This document shows, one piece after another, positions 23,147-62,000 of a stretch of 64,000 nucleotides of DNA (within the stretch, counting starts at the first letter, position 1; every line of letters begins with the position of its first letter). The position numbers were made by a program, and so were the translations under genes. Source of the DNA: Paragorgia papillata (Eukaryota > Cnidaria > Anthozoa > Scleralcyonacea > Coralliidae); contig JAWNZC010000013.1 of assembly GCA_035771165.1 (NCBI GenBank), forward strand, positions 1,089,501 to 1,153,500. The letters are read 5' to 3'. The notes under the pieces were generated by a model that had not been told where the DNA came from, did no database searches, and was given only the letters and a program-made list of their open reading frames with translations.

Positions 23147-23550
23147 CCAGACTGAATTTTCGTTTTATCAGCACTTCTTTAATAGAAAAATCACTCAGCT
23201 GCATGCTCGTCAGCTGCTCCTTGACCTTAAGCATTTCTCTCATCATTAAATGTAATAGTTCGGTTTGTCACGCATGACTGACTATATATATATGTAGGTA
23301 TACCTGTAAGCCCTGAGCTTTCAGAAGAAATCTTATCAGTAAACGAAACTGTACAAGTTGCATTGGTCATTTTTCGTCATTGTTCATTCACACGGATTTT
23401 TAAGAAGAAGGACGAATCAACAACAGTACGCACATATAGACAGTGCATATCTATTAATATTTAGTTCTATATGGGGTAAGATTTCTACTTGTTTTAAATC
23501 TTTGTTTGTTTCTTGCATTTTAAAGAATTTCTACTACGTATTCAAAAAGC

Positions 23551-49306
<25,756 letters not shown>

Positions 49307-49607
49307 AACAAAATTTTGATTCAGAACGTTGAAACAGAATTTCATTCGTCAACTGCCTCACTCTCACGCATATCAAAACTACAGTAAATATTAGTTTTGT
49401 ACTTGCACATTAGCTAATCGTAAACTCAGTTGTTTTTTTATTTTTACGGGGAGTGCCCTGCATGGGACTTATTGTCCCGTTCGCACTTTTCCCGTTTGGA
49501 TTATTTTATTTTTTAAATTTTTTGTTCAATATTTTGTTGTTGTTTTTTTTGTTTGTTTTTGTTATATAACATTTGATCGGCATTGTAATTTTGTTAGTAG
49601 ATAACCC

Positions 49608-49613
49608 AATAAA
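49608..49613 (+). terminator. Poly(A) signal of SLCO
   Basis: AATAAA 302 bp after the SLCO stop codon, followed by TTGTTAAAAAAAAA. The same signal stands at 260-265 in the duplicated block. It lies only ~460 bp before the EED start codon. Confidence 0.7.
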
Positions 49614-49734
49614 GTTGTTAAAAAAAAAAGGTTTAAAATAATTATTTGAGTGATGTCTAAGCCACTTTGAGTTCAAATCTGATTATTTTGATTAAAATTC
49701 GATTTTATTGGGATTTTTTTTTTACTGTCATTAC

Positions 49735-49920
49735 GATAATGATCACGATGATGATGACGATGAAGATGTGATACTCATGTTGTTGTTGATAATGATAATG
49801 ATTATGACGTTTGTCGTGGTTGTTGCTGTTGTTGTTGTTGTTGTTCTTGTTGTTGTTGTTGATGATGATGATATGATGATGAGGAGGAGGAGGAGGAGGA
49901 GGAGGAGGAGGAGGAGGATT
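49735..49920 (+). repeat. GAT/GTT/GGA trinucleotide tract
   Basis: GAT, TTG and GGA units between SLCO and EED. Diverges in length from 380-490. His/Asn, Val and Arg ORFs across it are artefacts. Confidence 0.92.
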
Positions 49921-49929
49921 ACTTGTAAG

Positions 49930-50075
49930 CAATTTTTTAGGGTAATTGGCGCGGTCCACAAATGCGAGCCCTGGGAGCGAAAATGTTTTTGGCGCGAAAT
50001 ACCCAGAGCCTGCGATCCTTTTGGTCAGCATAAAGCGCGCGGGAGCCTGAAAACTAGTGTTTTGAGATTTCCAAG
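49930..50075 (+). promoter_or_regulatory. EED promoter with E2F-type palindrome
   Basis: TTTGGCGCGAAA at 49988-49999 is a canonical E2F/DP site, 77 bp upstream of the ATG; a second GGCGCG lies near 49946. AAGATGGCCGCC overlaps the start codon at 50076 and resembles a YY1 element. There is no TATA box near. Both elements are kept in the duplicate at 500-645. E2F control of PRC2 genes is known in mammals; use here is inference. Confidence 0.6.
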
Positions 50076-53000
50076 ATGGCCGCCAAAGTTGACTGCGAGC
50101 TAAACTTACAAAAAATCCCACTAACTGCCCCCGGTGAAGAAGATGTAGTTATGGAAAAGCCAGCTCAGACACCCAAGATCGACGATCGAGCAAGTGACGA
50201 AGAGTCTGTGAATGGAGGAAGCGCGAATTCTAGTGAAACAGCGACGACTGGCAAGGCGGCGCGAGGAAATCGTTGGAAAAAGTCCAAGAAAGCCAAACTA
50301 GGCTTTCGCTGCACTAATTTCTTAAAGGTATGAAAGAAAACTGTATTTGTATACGATTATCAAATGAGAGTATCCCGTAAATAAGCTTTATAGAAACTAT
50401 TGATAGAATGGCAAGAGGTGACCCGGACCCGTTTATTGAATGCAGGAGCCTGGGTCCCACTTCTAGTTCCATGGCAATATTACTGTACATGTACATGTAC
50501 ATAAAATTTGATGTTCTTATAGGATTTAACTCTTTCACTACCAAAGTCTGTCTGATGCCAGATGAATCTAACAATGGAAGGGTTACATAACAATAGACCC
50601 TTTCTACATGAAGTGAATGGAGTACGTGATCTTTCTTTTTAACAATTCTGTTCAATGATTGTCTGAAGTTTTGGATGTCCGAGGTTTTGCGAGAGCCAAT
50701 CAAATCACTCAACGTGTTGTCCACACACGTCATGCAGTGAGGTCTATTAGACATTATACAATACCCTGGTTGCTATGCGTGTTTTCATTGGTTGTTGCCC
50801 ATGATCTATTAGAGGACAGACACATGGATCACATCAGATCACGTCAGCTGACTTGCTTTTTTCCTTCTTCATGCCCAAAATCCGACGAGTTTTGATAAAA
50901 ACCTTTGTATTGTATAAAACAAATAGATTCCATTTTTTTGTTGTCTGTTCAGTTATAGATGCACAGATGACGTCACAACGTGGTAAGAACATCAGTGACC
51001 CACTCGACTGCGTCTCATGGGCCACTTTTTTGTTCTTACCACGTTGTGACATCATCTGTGCATCTATAACTGAACAGACAACGGCAAAATGGAATCTATT
51101 TGTTAATTAGTCAACAAGGCAAAGTTGAGGTGACTACTGTATTGAGATATAAGATAAAACACAATCTGAAGATGAACATCTTGAAAACCCAAGATATGGA
51201 TTAAGAAAAAATTGCAAGTCGGTGTAGTTCAGGGTCGGTTGTTTGGAGATTAGACCAAAAGCCAAGGCCAGCCAACAATTTAAAGAAATATAAGATAAAA
51301 CACAATCCAAAGACAAACATCATGAAAACCCAAGATATGGATTAAGATATGGATATGGATTTATTGTCTTAATCCATATCTTGGGTTTTCAAGATGTTCG
51401 TCTTCAGATTTCGTTTTATTTTATATTTCTTTAAATTGTCAGTTGGCCATGGCTTTTGGTCTACTGTATTGCTTCTAGACAATGTGAATGAGCTGCCTTG
51501 TACCCAGGTGCAATTAGAAACAGGAGTGCACAAGGAGTGATGGGATTGTTGCGCAACACTCTACTTTAAGCATCAAATAAAGTTATTCTAAAATACTCAA
51601 CCTTGTCTATTTTTATTCCTTTTTTAAAAACAATCAATGTTTGTATTCGTTCAAAAATTCATCTTGAATTGCTTCAACTGATTTGGTCAGTGGAAAAAAC
51701 AAGTACTTCGAGTAATCCTATCGCAATGTATCCATTATGGTTCTCAGCCCAGGACTGGTTTTTGATGCATAATAATTTGATTACTCAAAGTACCACAAGA
51801 AAAGCCCTGTGCGCCTTTGATCATAGTATGGGGTCATGTGTATTGTCCATAGAAATAATAGACATAGAAATAATATACCTAATAATATAGGTATATTATT
51901 TCTATGGTATTGTCATGCCGATGTCTAACAAATGCCGCGGGGCACTGTTTTCATTTGGAATTACTAGTTGTAGTTTAAAGTCCCCGTTCACCTGAAAGTC
52001 CTGCTCCTCCCCCCAAAAGATGCCTTTGTATATATTGTGAGAACACTCACAATGGATTAACATACAGTTTCACAAAGTAATGTACGTTAAGGACTCACAA
52101 TGTAACATAAGGACTCACAATGTAATGTAAGGACTCACAATGTAACATAAGGACTCACAATGTAATATAAGGACTCGCAATGTAACATAATTATGTAAGG
52201 TCTCACAATGTATAGTAAGGTCCCACAATGCAATGGAAGGTAAGGTCTCATAAATGAATGTAATGTAACGTCTCACAATGTAAAGTAAGGTCTCGCAATG
52301 TAATGTAAGGCCTCACAATGTAAGGTAAGGCTGTGAAATGTAACCTAAGGTCTCACAATGTATTCATATTGTATAAAGAATTAACAATATTTAACATAAG
52401 GTTTTACAACATGATAAATTCTTGATTAAATGTAAGGTCTCACAATGTAATGTAAGGTTTCACAATGTAATGTAAGGTCTCACAATGTAACCTAAGGTCT
52501 CACAATGTAATATAAGGCCATGAAATGTAACCTAAGGTCTCGCAATGTATCATTATAAAGAATTCACAATATAACATAACATAAGGTTTTACAACATGAT
52601 AAATTCTTGATTAAATTACATTTGTCTTACAGGAGGACCACAAGCAGCCGTTATTTGGGGTAATATTTAATTACAACTTTGATCCTAGTACAAGTGACCC
52701 AATGATCTTTGCAACTGTTGGTAGCAACAGGGTAAGAGTTTCAGTTGTTTTACATCAAGCTACTTAACCCATTGCAGCTGCCTAGGATGCCTGAGGGTTC
52801 TCAGTTTTGATGAGTACCCTCTCCGCAATGGCCCTTACCCTTGATGGAACTAGTTCACAGAATTAACTGGGGAAACTATGGTGTCGATTTTGTGGGGGGA
52901 GGAAAACTAACCCATTGAAAAACCCTCGAGGCACAGGAGAGAACCAACAACTTTTAATACTCGCATGAAGCTAAGTTGGTCAGTCACCCACCAGTTCTAC

Positions 53001-56000
53001 TCCCATTTGAGAGGGGAGCATGGGTGGTTAAGTTAAGCCCGGTTAGACAGGGTTAGTACCAGTAGCCCAAACTGAAAGGGCCCCGGTGGACCTAGGGTGC
53101 GAAGCCCCCGAATTGAATTTCACATACCTCATGCAGAAGTGCATTTTCGGCGATTTCCGCGTGGAATTTTCAAAAAAATTAATCGGTATAACAAGGGGAA
53201 ATTCATCATTACATATATCAAACGTTTGTTGGATTATAAGAATATTTATCAACCCGTTGATACTGGCAGGTGAAGCCGTCTTATATCAAGCCGTCTGACA
53301 TCCATTTTCGTACCTTTATTAACCTGTTGCAACGTTCTGTATTTTTTATGAAACTGTTTGAAACTTCGTACCAATATTTAAATGATGGAAAGCTATATCC
53401 AGTTTAACGACGACTGACGATTTCCCAATAAATACGTGAAAATGACGGAATCCTCATAAAGGACATCCGACATACTGGCTCAGGGGCCCCAGTGAAAGGG
53501 GGCCCCCGGCTGTTGCCGGGCAGCGCTTATAGGAGTTACACCACTGGTTAGTACTTGGATGGGTGACAAGTAGAGATTACTGGGAGCACGGGTGGCATGT
53601 GCTGTTAGGGCGTTGCCTCTCACCAAAAAGTTAAGCCCGATTAGACGGGGTTAGTACTTGGATGGGTGACCGCTTGGGAATGACCCCGTTGTCGGGCTTG
53701 AACTCGTGTGAGTAGAGTGGTAGTTGATCTCTCCTGTGCTTCGAGGGTTTTTCGCCGGGTTCTCTGGTTTTCCTCCCTCCATAAAATCAACACCTAACAT
53801 CTTAGCTGTGATCCGTCGTCTGAACTGTCTTGTATGGCGACCGCCTTGAGCGTCTTTGATATGCCTCGACACGGCCATGTTTTTTTAATCCTTTTCAATT
53901 CAGCCGCTGGCTGCAAGTAAGGATGATTAGCCCCCAGTCCTTTATCCTTTTTCCTTTTACTAACAGCTTGTGTCACCTTAATGCCTCACAAATAGACAAA
54001 TGAGGTAACTATAGAATATAGAATATATAGGAACATTAACTAAAGGTGATTTATTATGATTTATTGTTGTAGGCTTCCATTTATCAGTGTAAAGAAAAAG
54101 GAGAAATTAAACTTCTTCAAGCTTATGTCGATGCCGATGTATCCTTCCGACTTTGAGATCTTGTTTGTTTATCAGTTTTTATAAAGTAACATTTTAGGAC
54201 AGCAAACTCAGGTGGAGAATAATGATATTAGGTGCTACGGCCGAGTGACGAACCATACCATGCAGGTGAGCAGAGAAAAACTCGACTTGACCACGCGGCT
54301 GGGGTTTGAACCTGCGAACTCCTGTAGCAATGCTGGACCAATGATGGATGGATGGGCCTTACTGGACCTCAAAGGAGAACACTTTAGATACTGTATCGAA
54401 ATATAGTAAGGCCAGGTTGGATATACATGTACTGCCGAAATTATGGAACGTAGAAGTCTAACGTTTCGAGCGAAGGCCCTTCGTCAGAGAGCAACGTAAA
54501 GTGCAGAGCGTAAAGGTGAGATAATACGTCGGGCAATTTTTCTTCAACTTTCAACGCAACATTTGTTGCGTTGAAAGGGTCCTACTAATTACTGCCCGGG
54601 ATTGCCCGAGACTGCCCGGGAGTAAGAAATGACCGCCCGAGACTACCCGGGAGTAAAAAATGACTGCCTGAGACGGTATATTACTGCCAGAGACGGTATA
54701 CATCTATATTAGAGGCCTTATATAATAAAGAATAGATCCACATTTACGGCACACCGCAAACTGCAGTTCGAAATCAGCAGTTAGCCATTAGAAGTTAGGA
54801 CAATTTGTATGTTAAGACTGAAAGCTTAAAAAATAGCACTCGGGCTTAAAAAAAAAAACACTCAAAGGCAAATCACAAACGGAAGCTTTCAGTCGTAACG
54901 TACAAATTGTCCTAACTTCTAATGGCTAACTGCTGATTTCGAACTGCAGTTTGCGGTGTGCCGTAAATGTGGATCTATTCTTTACTATATAAGGCCTCTA
55001 ATATAGATGTATACCGTCTCAGGCAGTCATTTGTTACTCCCGGGTAGTCTCGGGCGGTCATTTCTTACTCCCGGGCAGTCTCGGGCAGTAATTAGTAGGA
55101 CCGAGTTGAAAAGCGTTGTTTGAGGTGGGTGGTAATACGTGCAACAACGCGCTATTCAACTTGCAACGCAACAATTGAGTTGCAGCAATTTGTTGCTCGA
55201 ATTACTTCACCTTAAACAAACAGCCAACTTATATAAGAAAGAAAATCATGTGACAAAAATTAGCCAACCAGATCAAAAATGAATGCGAAAGACATGTTCT
55301 ATTTTTACCGTCGATCATGCAGCAAAACAAGAATGCTTTGTTTTATGTCCGCCCATGCTAGACAAAAACAGTCACTTCAGAAGTGTTAACTATAAAAGAA
55401 AAACCTTCGTTGAATTAGTTGACCTTTAGGTTTAAACATGGAAAAATGCTGCCGGTTTTCTTTGATATTTGTGCTTTATATGTGAGCGCTATAAATTCTT
55501 AACCAGTGTACAAAGCCTGACGAAAACTTCTACACTGCGGCGTGGTCTTTTACAGTAGACTCGGGAGAACCTATTCTGGCAATTGCTGGATCAAGAGGAA
55601 TCATCAGAATTATCAGGTACAGTAAGTATGTAATGTGCCTGTGAGCTCCTGTGCATATAGGCAGTGTAAAAAAGTAGAGTGGCGACGCGTGCACGCGTAA
55701 AAATCTCGCAAGTTGTTACAGCATTATTGCCTGAACAATGCTGTAACAACTTGTTGACATATGTGAACAACATTGATAAATGAACAACATTGTTCATCAT
55801 TGTTTCGACGAGTTGTTACAGCTTGATGAAACAACAGCAGTTGTCCACGCATGTTGAAACAACCGAAGAACGTGTTGATACATGAACCATGTTCACCATT
55901 GTTGTAACATTGTTGTTCATCGTTGTTACTTCATCATGCTGTTACAACATGTTGTATCATGTGCGAACAACGTTGTTGGCTATAAAAATGTCCTGTTGGA

Positions 56001-59000
56001 ACAACTTGTTCATGACTGTTGATTTATCCGTGAACAAGTTGTTCGAACCATAAGTGAACAACTTGTTGACAACTTGTTCACGGCGAGCAGCACAACATTG
56101 TTCACGCCTGTTGACAACCGTGAACAAGTTGTGCGTTTTTACGCGTGTATATAGGCGGTGTTTTGGATAAAGCAAAGTGAAAAAGTCAGGTAAACTGCCG
56201 AGATTTAGTTTTGATACCCGAAATACTGACGTTTCGAGCGGAGCTCTTCATCAGAGTTACAGTAAATTAATGTTAATGTCGTTTGTTTGGGTTATCCTGG
56301 AGTAAGAATAATGTCTGAAATAATAAAGATCTCGACAGCTAGGTTACCATCTTTTCACTTTGTTCTAAGTGTGTAACGCACTATTTCACTTACCGTGTAT
56401 AAAAGTGCTGCGTAGGCAGTGTTTTAGCGATGGAGCAAAGGGAAAATGTGGTAAACTGCCAAGCGGGTTTTTGGTAACGGAAAACTGACTTTTTGAGCGG
56501 ATCAGCCCTTCATCGCTCGTTAGCAAAAACCTCGGCAGTTTACCACATTTTCACTTTGCTCCTATTTCACTTACATTGGGGTTTGGGGGATATTTAGGGA
56601 ACTTTTAGAGGAAACTAAGCAAAAAAGTGTTTTTGAGCCACAGATGGTCTATTTCACGATAAGAGTAAAGAAAACCAAAAGAGCAAAATTCCGATCGTTG
56701 CTATTCTGTTGTATCAACACAGACATTATTGAGACAATGTCAAATATTGCAACAGTCGGCAGTCTTTATATCCGATGACGTCCTATTTATTTTCTTTTAT
56801 AGTGCATTTACGATGCAGTGTTCAAAGGTAAAATAGAAAACAACAGTTTAGCCCAGAACGTACAGCTTGGATTGCAAAAGGACCCACTGTATATCTTTTG
56901 ATGATTTTTTTTTACACTTCTGCATGTTGTTACAAACGATTAGGCAACTTAAGCAACTCGGACGATGACGGCAAATAAGTTACTACATTTAAAAGAAATC
57001 ATGGATCAGGACATCGTGTATTGTATGCTTTATGTATTTTGCAAATATTTAAAAGGCAGCCATACTGATAGCTTCGACAACATGATAGATTAACGCCTAA
57101 AGGCCTGGTCAAACGCTTTCAACATCGCATTCAACATCATTCAACATTGTTGAACGATGTTGAATAATGTTGAAAGCACGAGTGGCCAAATGAATTCAAC
57201 ATCGTTCAACATTCATGAATGACAATTAATTGAACGCGGGCTACCACAAAAGCTGGAATCGACAATATCCCGCATGGCGCATGTCTCATGTCTCTGTTCA
57301 TCAAAGTTGAATGAAATGTGGCCAAATGCGTTCAACACCTTTCAACATTTTGAGAACAATAGAAATGTTGAACGCGTGTTGAACGAAAATTCAACATCAT
57401 TCAACACCATTCAACAACGTTGAACATCATTCAACAGGGGTGGCCAAACGCTTTCAACATGTTGAATTCAACAATGTTGAACGATGTTGAATGAAATGTT
57501 GAAAGCGTTTGGCCAGGCCTTAAAGGGCATATGACTCCAAAATTAAGTTTGTCTTATTGAAAAGAATATTTAAAATGATAAAATAACATCTTTTGCAGTT
57601 TTTGGTTTCCTTGCTTCGTTTTTGAGATATTCCAGTTTGTTTGATATGCAAATGACACAACTTTTTACGTCACACGTGCATAATGAGTATTATGAGTTAC
57701 CGAGGGAAGGTTACATATCTTTGCTATTGCGAAACGAAATCATTTGGAATTCTACATGTTTGGTGTTGTGGGTAGAAACACGCACATGCTTCCTTTGAGT
57801 TAAGCCCATGTTTTCATAATAGCAAAGATATGTAACCTTTTCTGATAACTCATTATGCACATGTGACGTAAAAAGTTGTGTCATTTGCATATCAAACAAG
57901 CTGGAATATCTCAAAAACGAAGCAAGGAAACCAAAAACTGCAAAAGATGTTATTTTATCATTTTAAATGTTCTTTTCAATAAGACAAACTTAATTTTCGA
58001 GTCATATGCCCTTTAAGTAAACTAACAAGTTTTGAAAACGTGAAAGCGCTTCAGTTGACGTTGTTTGTGCAACGAGGACGTTGTTGGGATTACTCTTGGG
58101 ACTTCAAATTTTTCAACGCTTAATTTGTTTTGGGTGAAAAATACTATTGTACTTGGGTCGTCGTCGTGACGTTCGCGTTGTGCGTACTTAAGGTCCCTAA
58201 TTTTAGTTGGACGCCGGCATTGAGGCAAAAACGCCAGCTATACCAGTCTTCACTTACCACTTTTTGACATTTAGTTTTCATAAACATGTAGTTTTCTACT
58301 TCTTTGTCATTTTTTGTATTCGATTACATTTTCAGCATTTTCTCGGGCACGGAAGTTCTGTCAATGAACTAAAATTTCATCCTTTGGACCCCGAATTGCT
58401 TCTGTCAGTTAGTAAAGGTTAGTTGATTGTTGCATGTAGCTATGCTACTGGGAAGGTGACGAGATGTCATATCAAAGGCGTTTCTGGCAGCCACCGTATA
58501 TACTATGCACGATTTAGGCCAATTACAATAAAATTTAATACATTAGAATCTGTAATTCTACCTCAAGGTAGAATGACTGTCTGACCCTAAATTAGGCATC
58601 GCATGTTCACACCACCATACGACACATGTCAGATCACATGACTGATCACATAGGTGTTGATTTTAGGGCGGGAGGAAGACTGAGCTTTAGAACCCGGAGA
58701 AAAGCCCTCAAAGCACCGGAGAGTCCAACTACAACAATTCTACTCACATTAGTTTCAAGCTCGAAGGTGCATCTATTGCAGTATAGACACGCGGGAAAAT
58801 GGACTCTATTCTTTATATTCTATAGTACCAAATGTGGGAGAGCGTGGTGTGTAGACATGCGCATTAGCTCGATATTAAGCCCACATTTAATGTGATAAAA
58901 TCTTGATTTACATAAAGCTTGTCTCTTGTTTTAGGGTTTGAAGCCTCCGCTCTCGGTAGTTTGATTTTGTTATTTTAAAAACATATTATCCTGCAGTATG

Positions 59001-62000
59001 ACGCAATGCTACTTTATACGCTTATTTTTGCTTTCAGATTATGCTTTGCGGTTGTGGAACGTGAGAACCGAAGTTTGTATTTTAATGTTTACTGGAGTTG
59101 AAGGTCATCGTGATGAAGTATTGAGTGGAGTAAGTCTACATGCAATTACCGTAAAAGAACACATGCACGTAGAATAGTCTTTTAACACTTTGAGGCCTGG
59201 GCCTCTATTTGTGTTGAATAAAATCGGCTGGCGTTAGCCAGAATAATAACCCTTAAAGACTCGTCGTCAGGCTTCAAAGTGTTAAAAGTCTTTGAAAACT
59301 GTAGTGACACAACTTGATTTGATTTGGTCAGTGGGAACTGGGAAGCATTTTGGGCGCAATAGCTGTATTATCCAGCGCATGTTGTTCGATCGTGTATGCG
59401 TGGTTTCGTTTTTTCTTCCTTTGCTTTGGTCGTTTGTGTGTGTCTATCCATCTATCCACTCACCCATTTATTCATTTATCCATCCATTCATTCATTCACC
59501 CATCCATCCACCCATTTATTAATTTATCCATTCATCCACTCTTCTCTTTATCCATTCCTCCACGCAACCATTTACAACGTATCCAGCCATTCATCCACCC
59601 ACCATCCAACCATTCGTCCATCTTTTCCTTTTTTCCTTTCTCGCTTTCTCCATTCGTCCATCCATCCATCCACCCAATCAATCATCCATCAATCCATTTA
59701 CCTCTCCACTTCTCCATCTAACTATTCACCCAACCTCCATATAACCATCCACTCAACTTACCAACAAACAAACTATACATCCATCCACTTCTCCTTCCCT
59801 CTATCCACCTAACCATTCATTTATCTACCGACCCTTACATCTACCGTCCATCCATCCAACTATCCACCTAACCATTCATCCCTCTACCCACTCCAACACC
59901 CATTATCTATCTATCCCTTTGTCCATGCACCCACCCCTCCATCCACTCAACCATCCATCCAACCATCCACCTTTACACCCTACCATCCATTCATCCTTCC
60001 ATCCATGAATTCATAACTATTTCTCTGATCCCATGCTATTTCTATGTTCGTTTTGTACAGGATTTTGATATTTTAGGTTCTAGAGTTATTTCATGTGGAA
60101 TGGATCACTCTTTAAAAATCTGGTCCCTCGAAGGAGATAAAATAAAAAAGGTCAGTTGCAAACGAAGTAAGGGATGCCTCTACAAACCCCCCGGACAGTG
60201 CATTCAAGACCAATCACTGGCTCATTGCCTTAAGTAACAATGTATAGGTTCTCTATGGACGCGGTCTTATCAACTACTTAAAACACGATCAAGTCGGTTT
60301 TCTTTGTTTTTTTGAGGGATTTATATCCATAAATCCCTCATTATAAATTCATAGGGATTATGTAATAGATAAATCCCGAGAACGAGGGATGTATGCTATA
60401 TAAAGACCCGAGGACGCGCAGCGTCCGAGGGCTTTATATCGCATACATCCCAACGTTCGAGGGATTTATCTGACTTAATTTATTATCGAGGAGGTTTTCC
60501 AACAAAGTTTTGTCTTTTTTTTCCACCTTGGACAAAGATTTTCCTTGTTTTTTTCTTCATTTCGTATCTAATTATTATTCAAGGTCTTTATGCGATATAA
60601 AGACCTCGGAAGAACAAAGAAAACCGACTCGATAATAAATTAAGTAATAGATACAGCATGAGCAGCCGATCTGTATCTGATTTACAAGGCGAGCCGTAGT
60701 AAATCAGATACAGATCGGCTGCGAATACAAATGCATGATGCTTAAAATACAAATGCATCTAAGTAATCAAGTTCACCAACTATTTTAGCGATATACTCTA
60801 TTTTAGCCGAGAAAATCGAAGCTAAAGTTTATGTAAATCAGGACGATTCTGTATCCGATTTACAACCTCTGCTACGGTATTGATTTCTTTTGTGTTTTCC
60901 TCATGAATTATTAATGAGTTTTTTAAGTAATATTTATAAACCGCGCAGGAGGGCTTTATCGGATATAAAACACGAGGCGATAGCCGAGTGTTTTAGAGCC
61001 GATAAAGCCCGTACTGCAAGGTTTTCAAATGGCTTCTAAAAAGAATCACTTCATACGTTCATTGGCGTAGTAATTTTGAAAATTAAGGTTATCTCAGCCG
61101 TTAAAAACCAGCGAGAAACTTAGAGCGAGTCTATATCACATATATAGATCCGATACGCCCATGATTTTTCTTTGTGTTTTCCTCGTGAATTATTAATGAA
61201 TTTTAGAAATATATATAAAGTCCGGGGATTATATATATAATCCCTATGAATTTGTAATTGCCCAATTCATAGGATGCCTGCTACAACTACCTCGTATGGT
61301 AACGCCGGTAGCGCCCACATACGAGAAGGAGAGCAATTAGGGTTTGCTTTTCGCTCCACGTAGTTTACGAGAGGAAGGCAAACCAATGAAAATCAACAAA
61401 ATCTGTTGGTTGAGTCTGCACTTTATTACACTGAACGTTGAGCATAAAATGTGGGCTTGATACTGCATCAATACGCATGCCCAATGCTGTAATGATATCT
61501 GGTACTAATTATTCATCTGACTAATTATTCAAACAAGCTTGTAGAAGTCTGTGTATGTGTTCAATTAACCTTTACGTACTTCTCAAGTTTGTTTAATAAA
61601 CTGCTTTGGAGTCTTATTATTTCATAAAATCCCGTTAACATTCTACATAACAATGTCCTTCGACACTCGGTAAAAGCTATTTTTTAGAAAACCTTTTTCT
61701 GAAATCCCATTTCTCGTTTTCCCAAACTTCCCCAACTCGTGTTTCTATAGCTCTATAGAAACACGGAAAATGTTATCTATTTTGCAGACTATAGAAGAAG
61801 CTGGTATTTACAATAATACCAAATCAACGAAATCTTTTAAAACTTTCCAAATTCACTATCCAAAGTTTACGACGAGAGATATCCACAGAAACTATGTCGA
61901 TTGTGTTAGGTGGCTGGGCGACCTTGTTTTATCAAAAGTAAGCAATGTCCACAGTTCATCTTTCTATCAAATTGTTTATAAAAATTGTTTAACATTGGTC

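Noticed and set aside
52025..52560. CRISPR-like direct repeats with spacers
   Set aside because: Units are irregular 17-20 bp with no constant repeat and unique spacer alternation; a eukaryotic intronic minisatellite.
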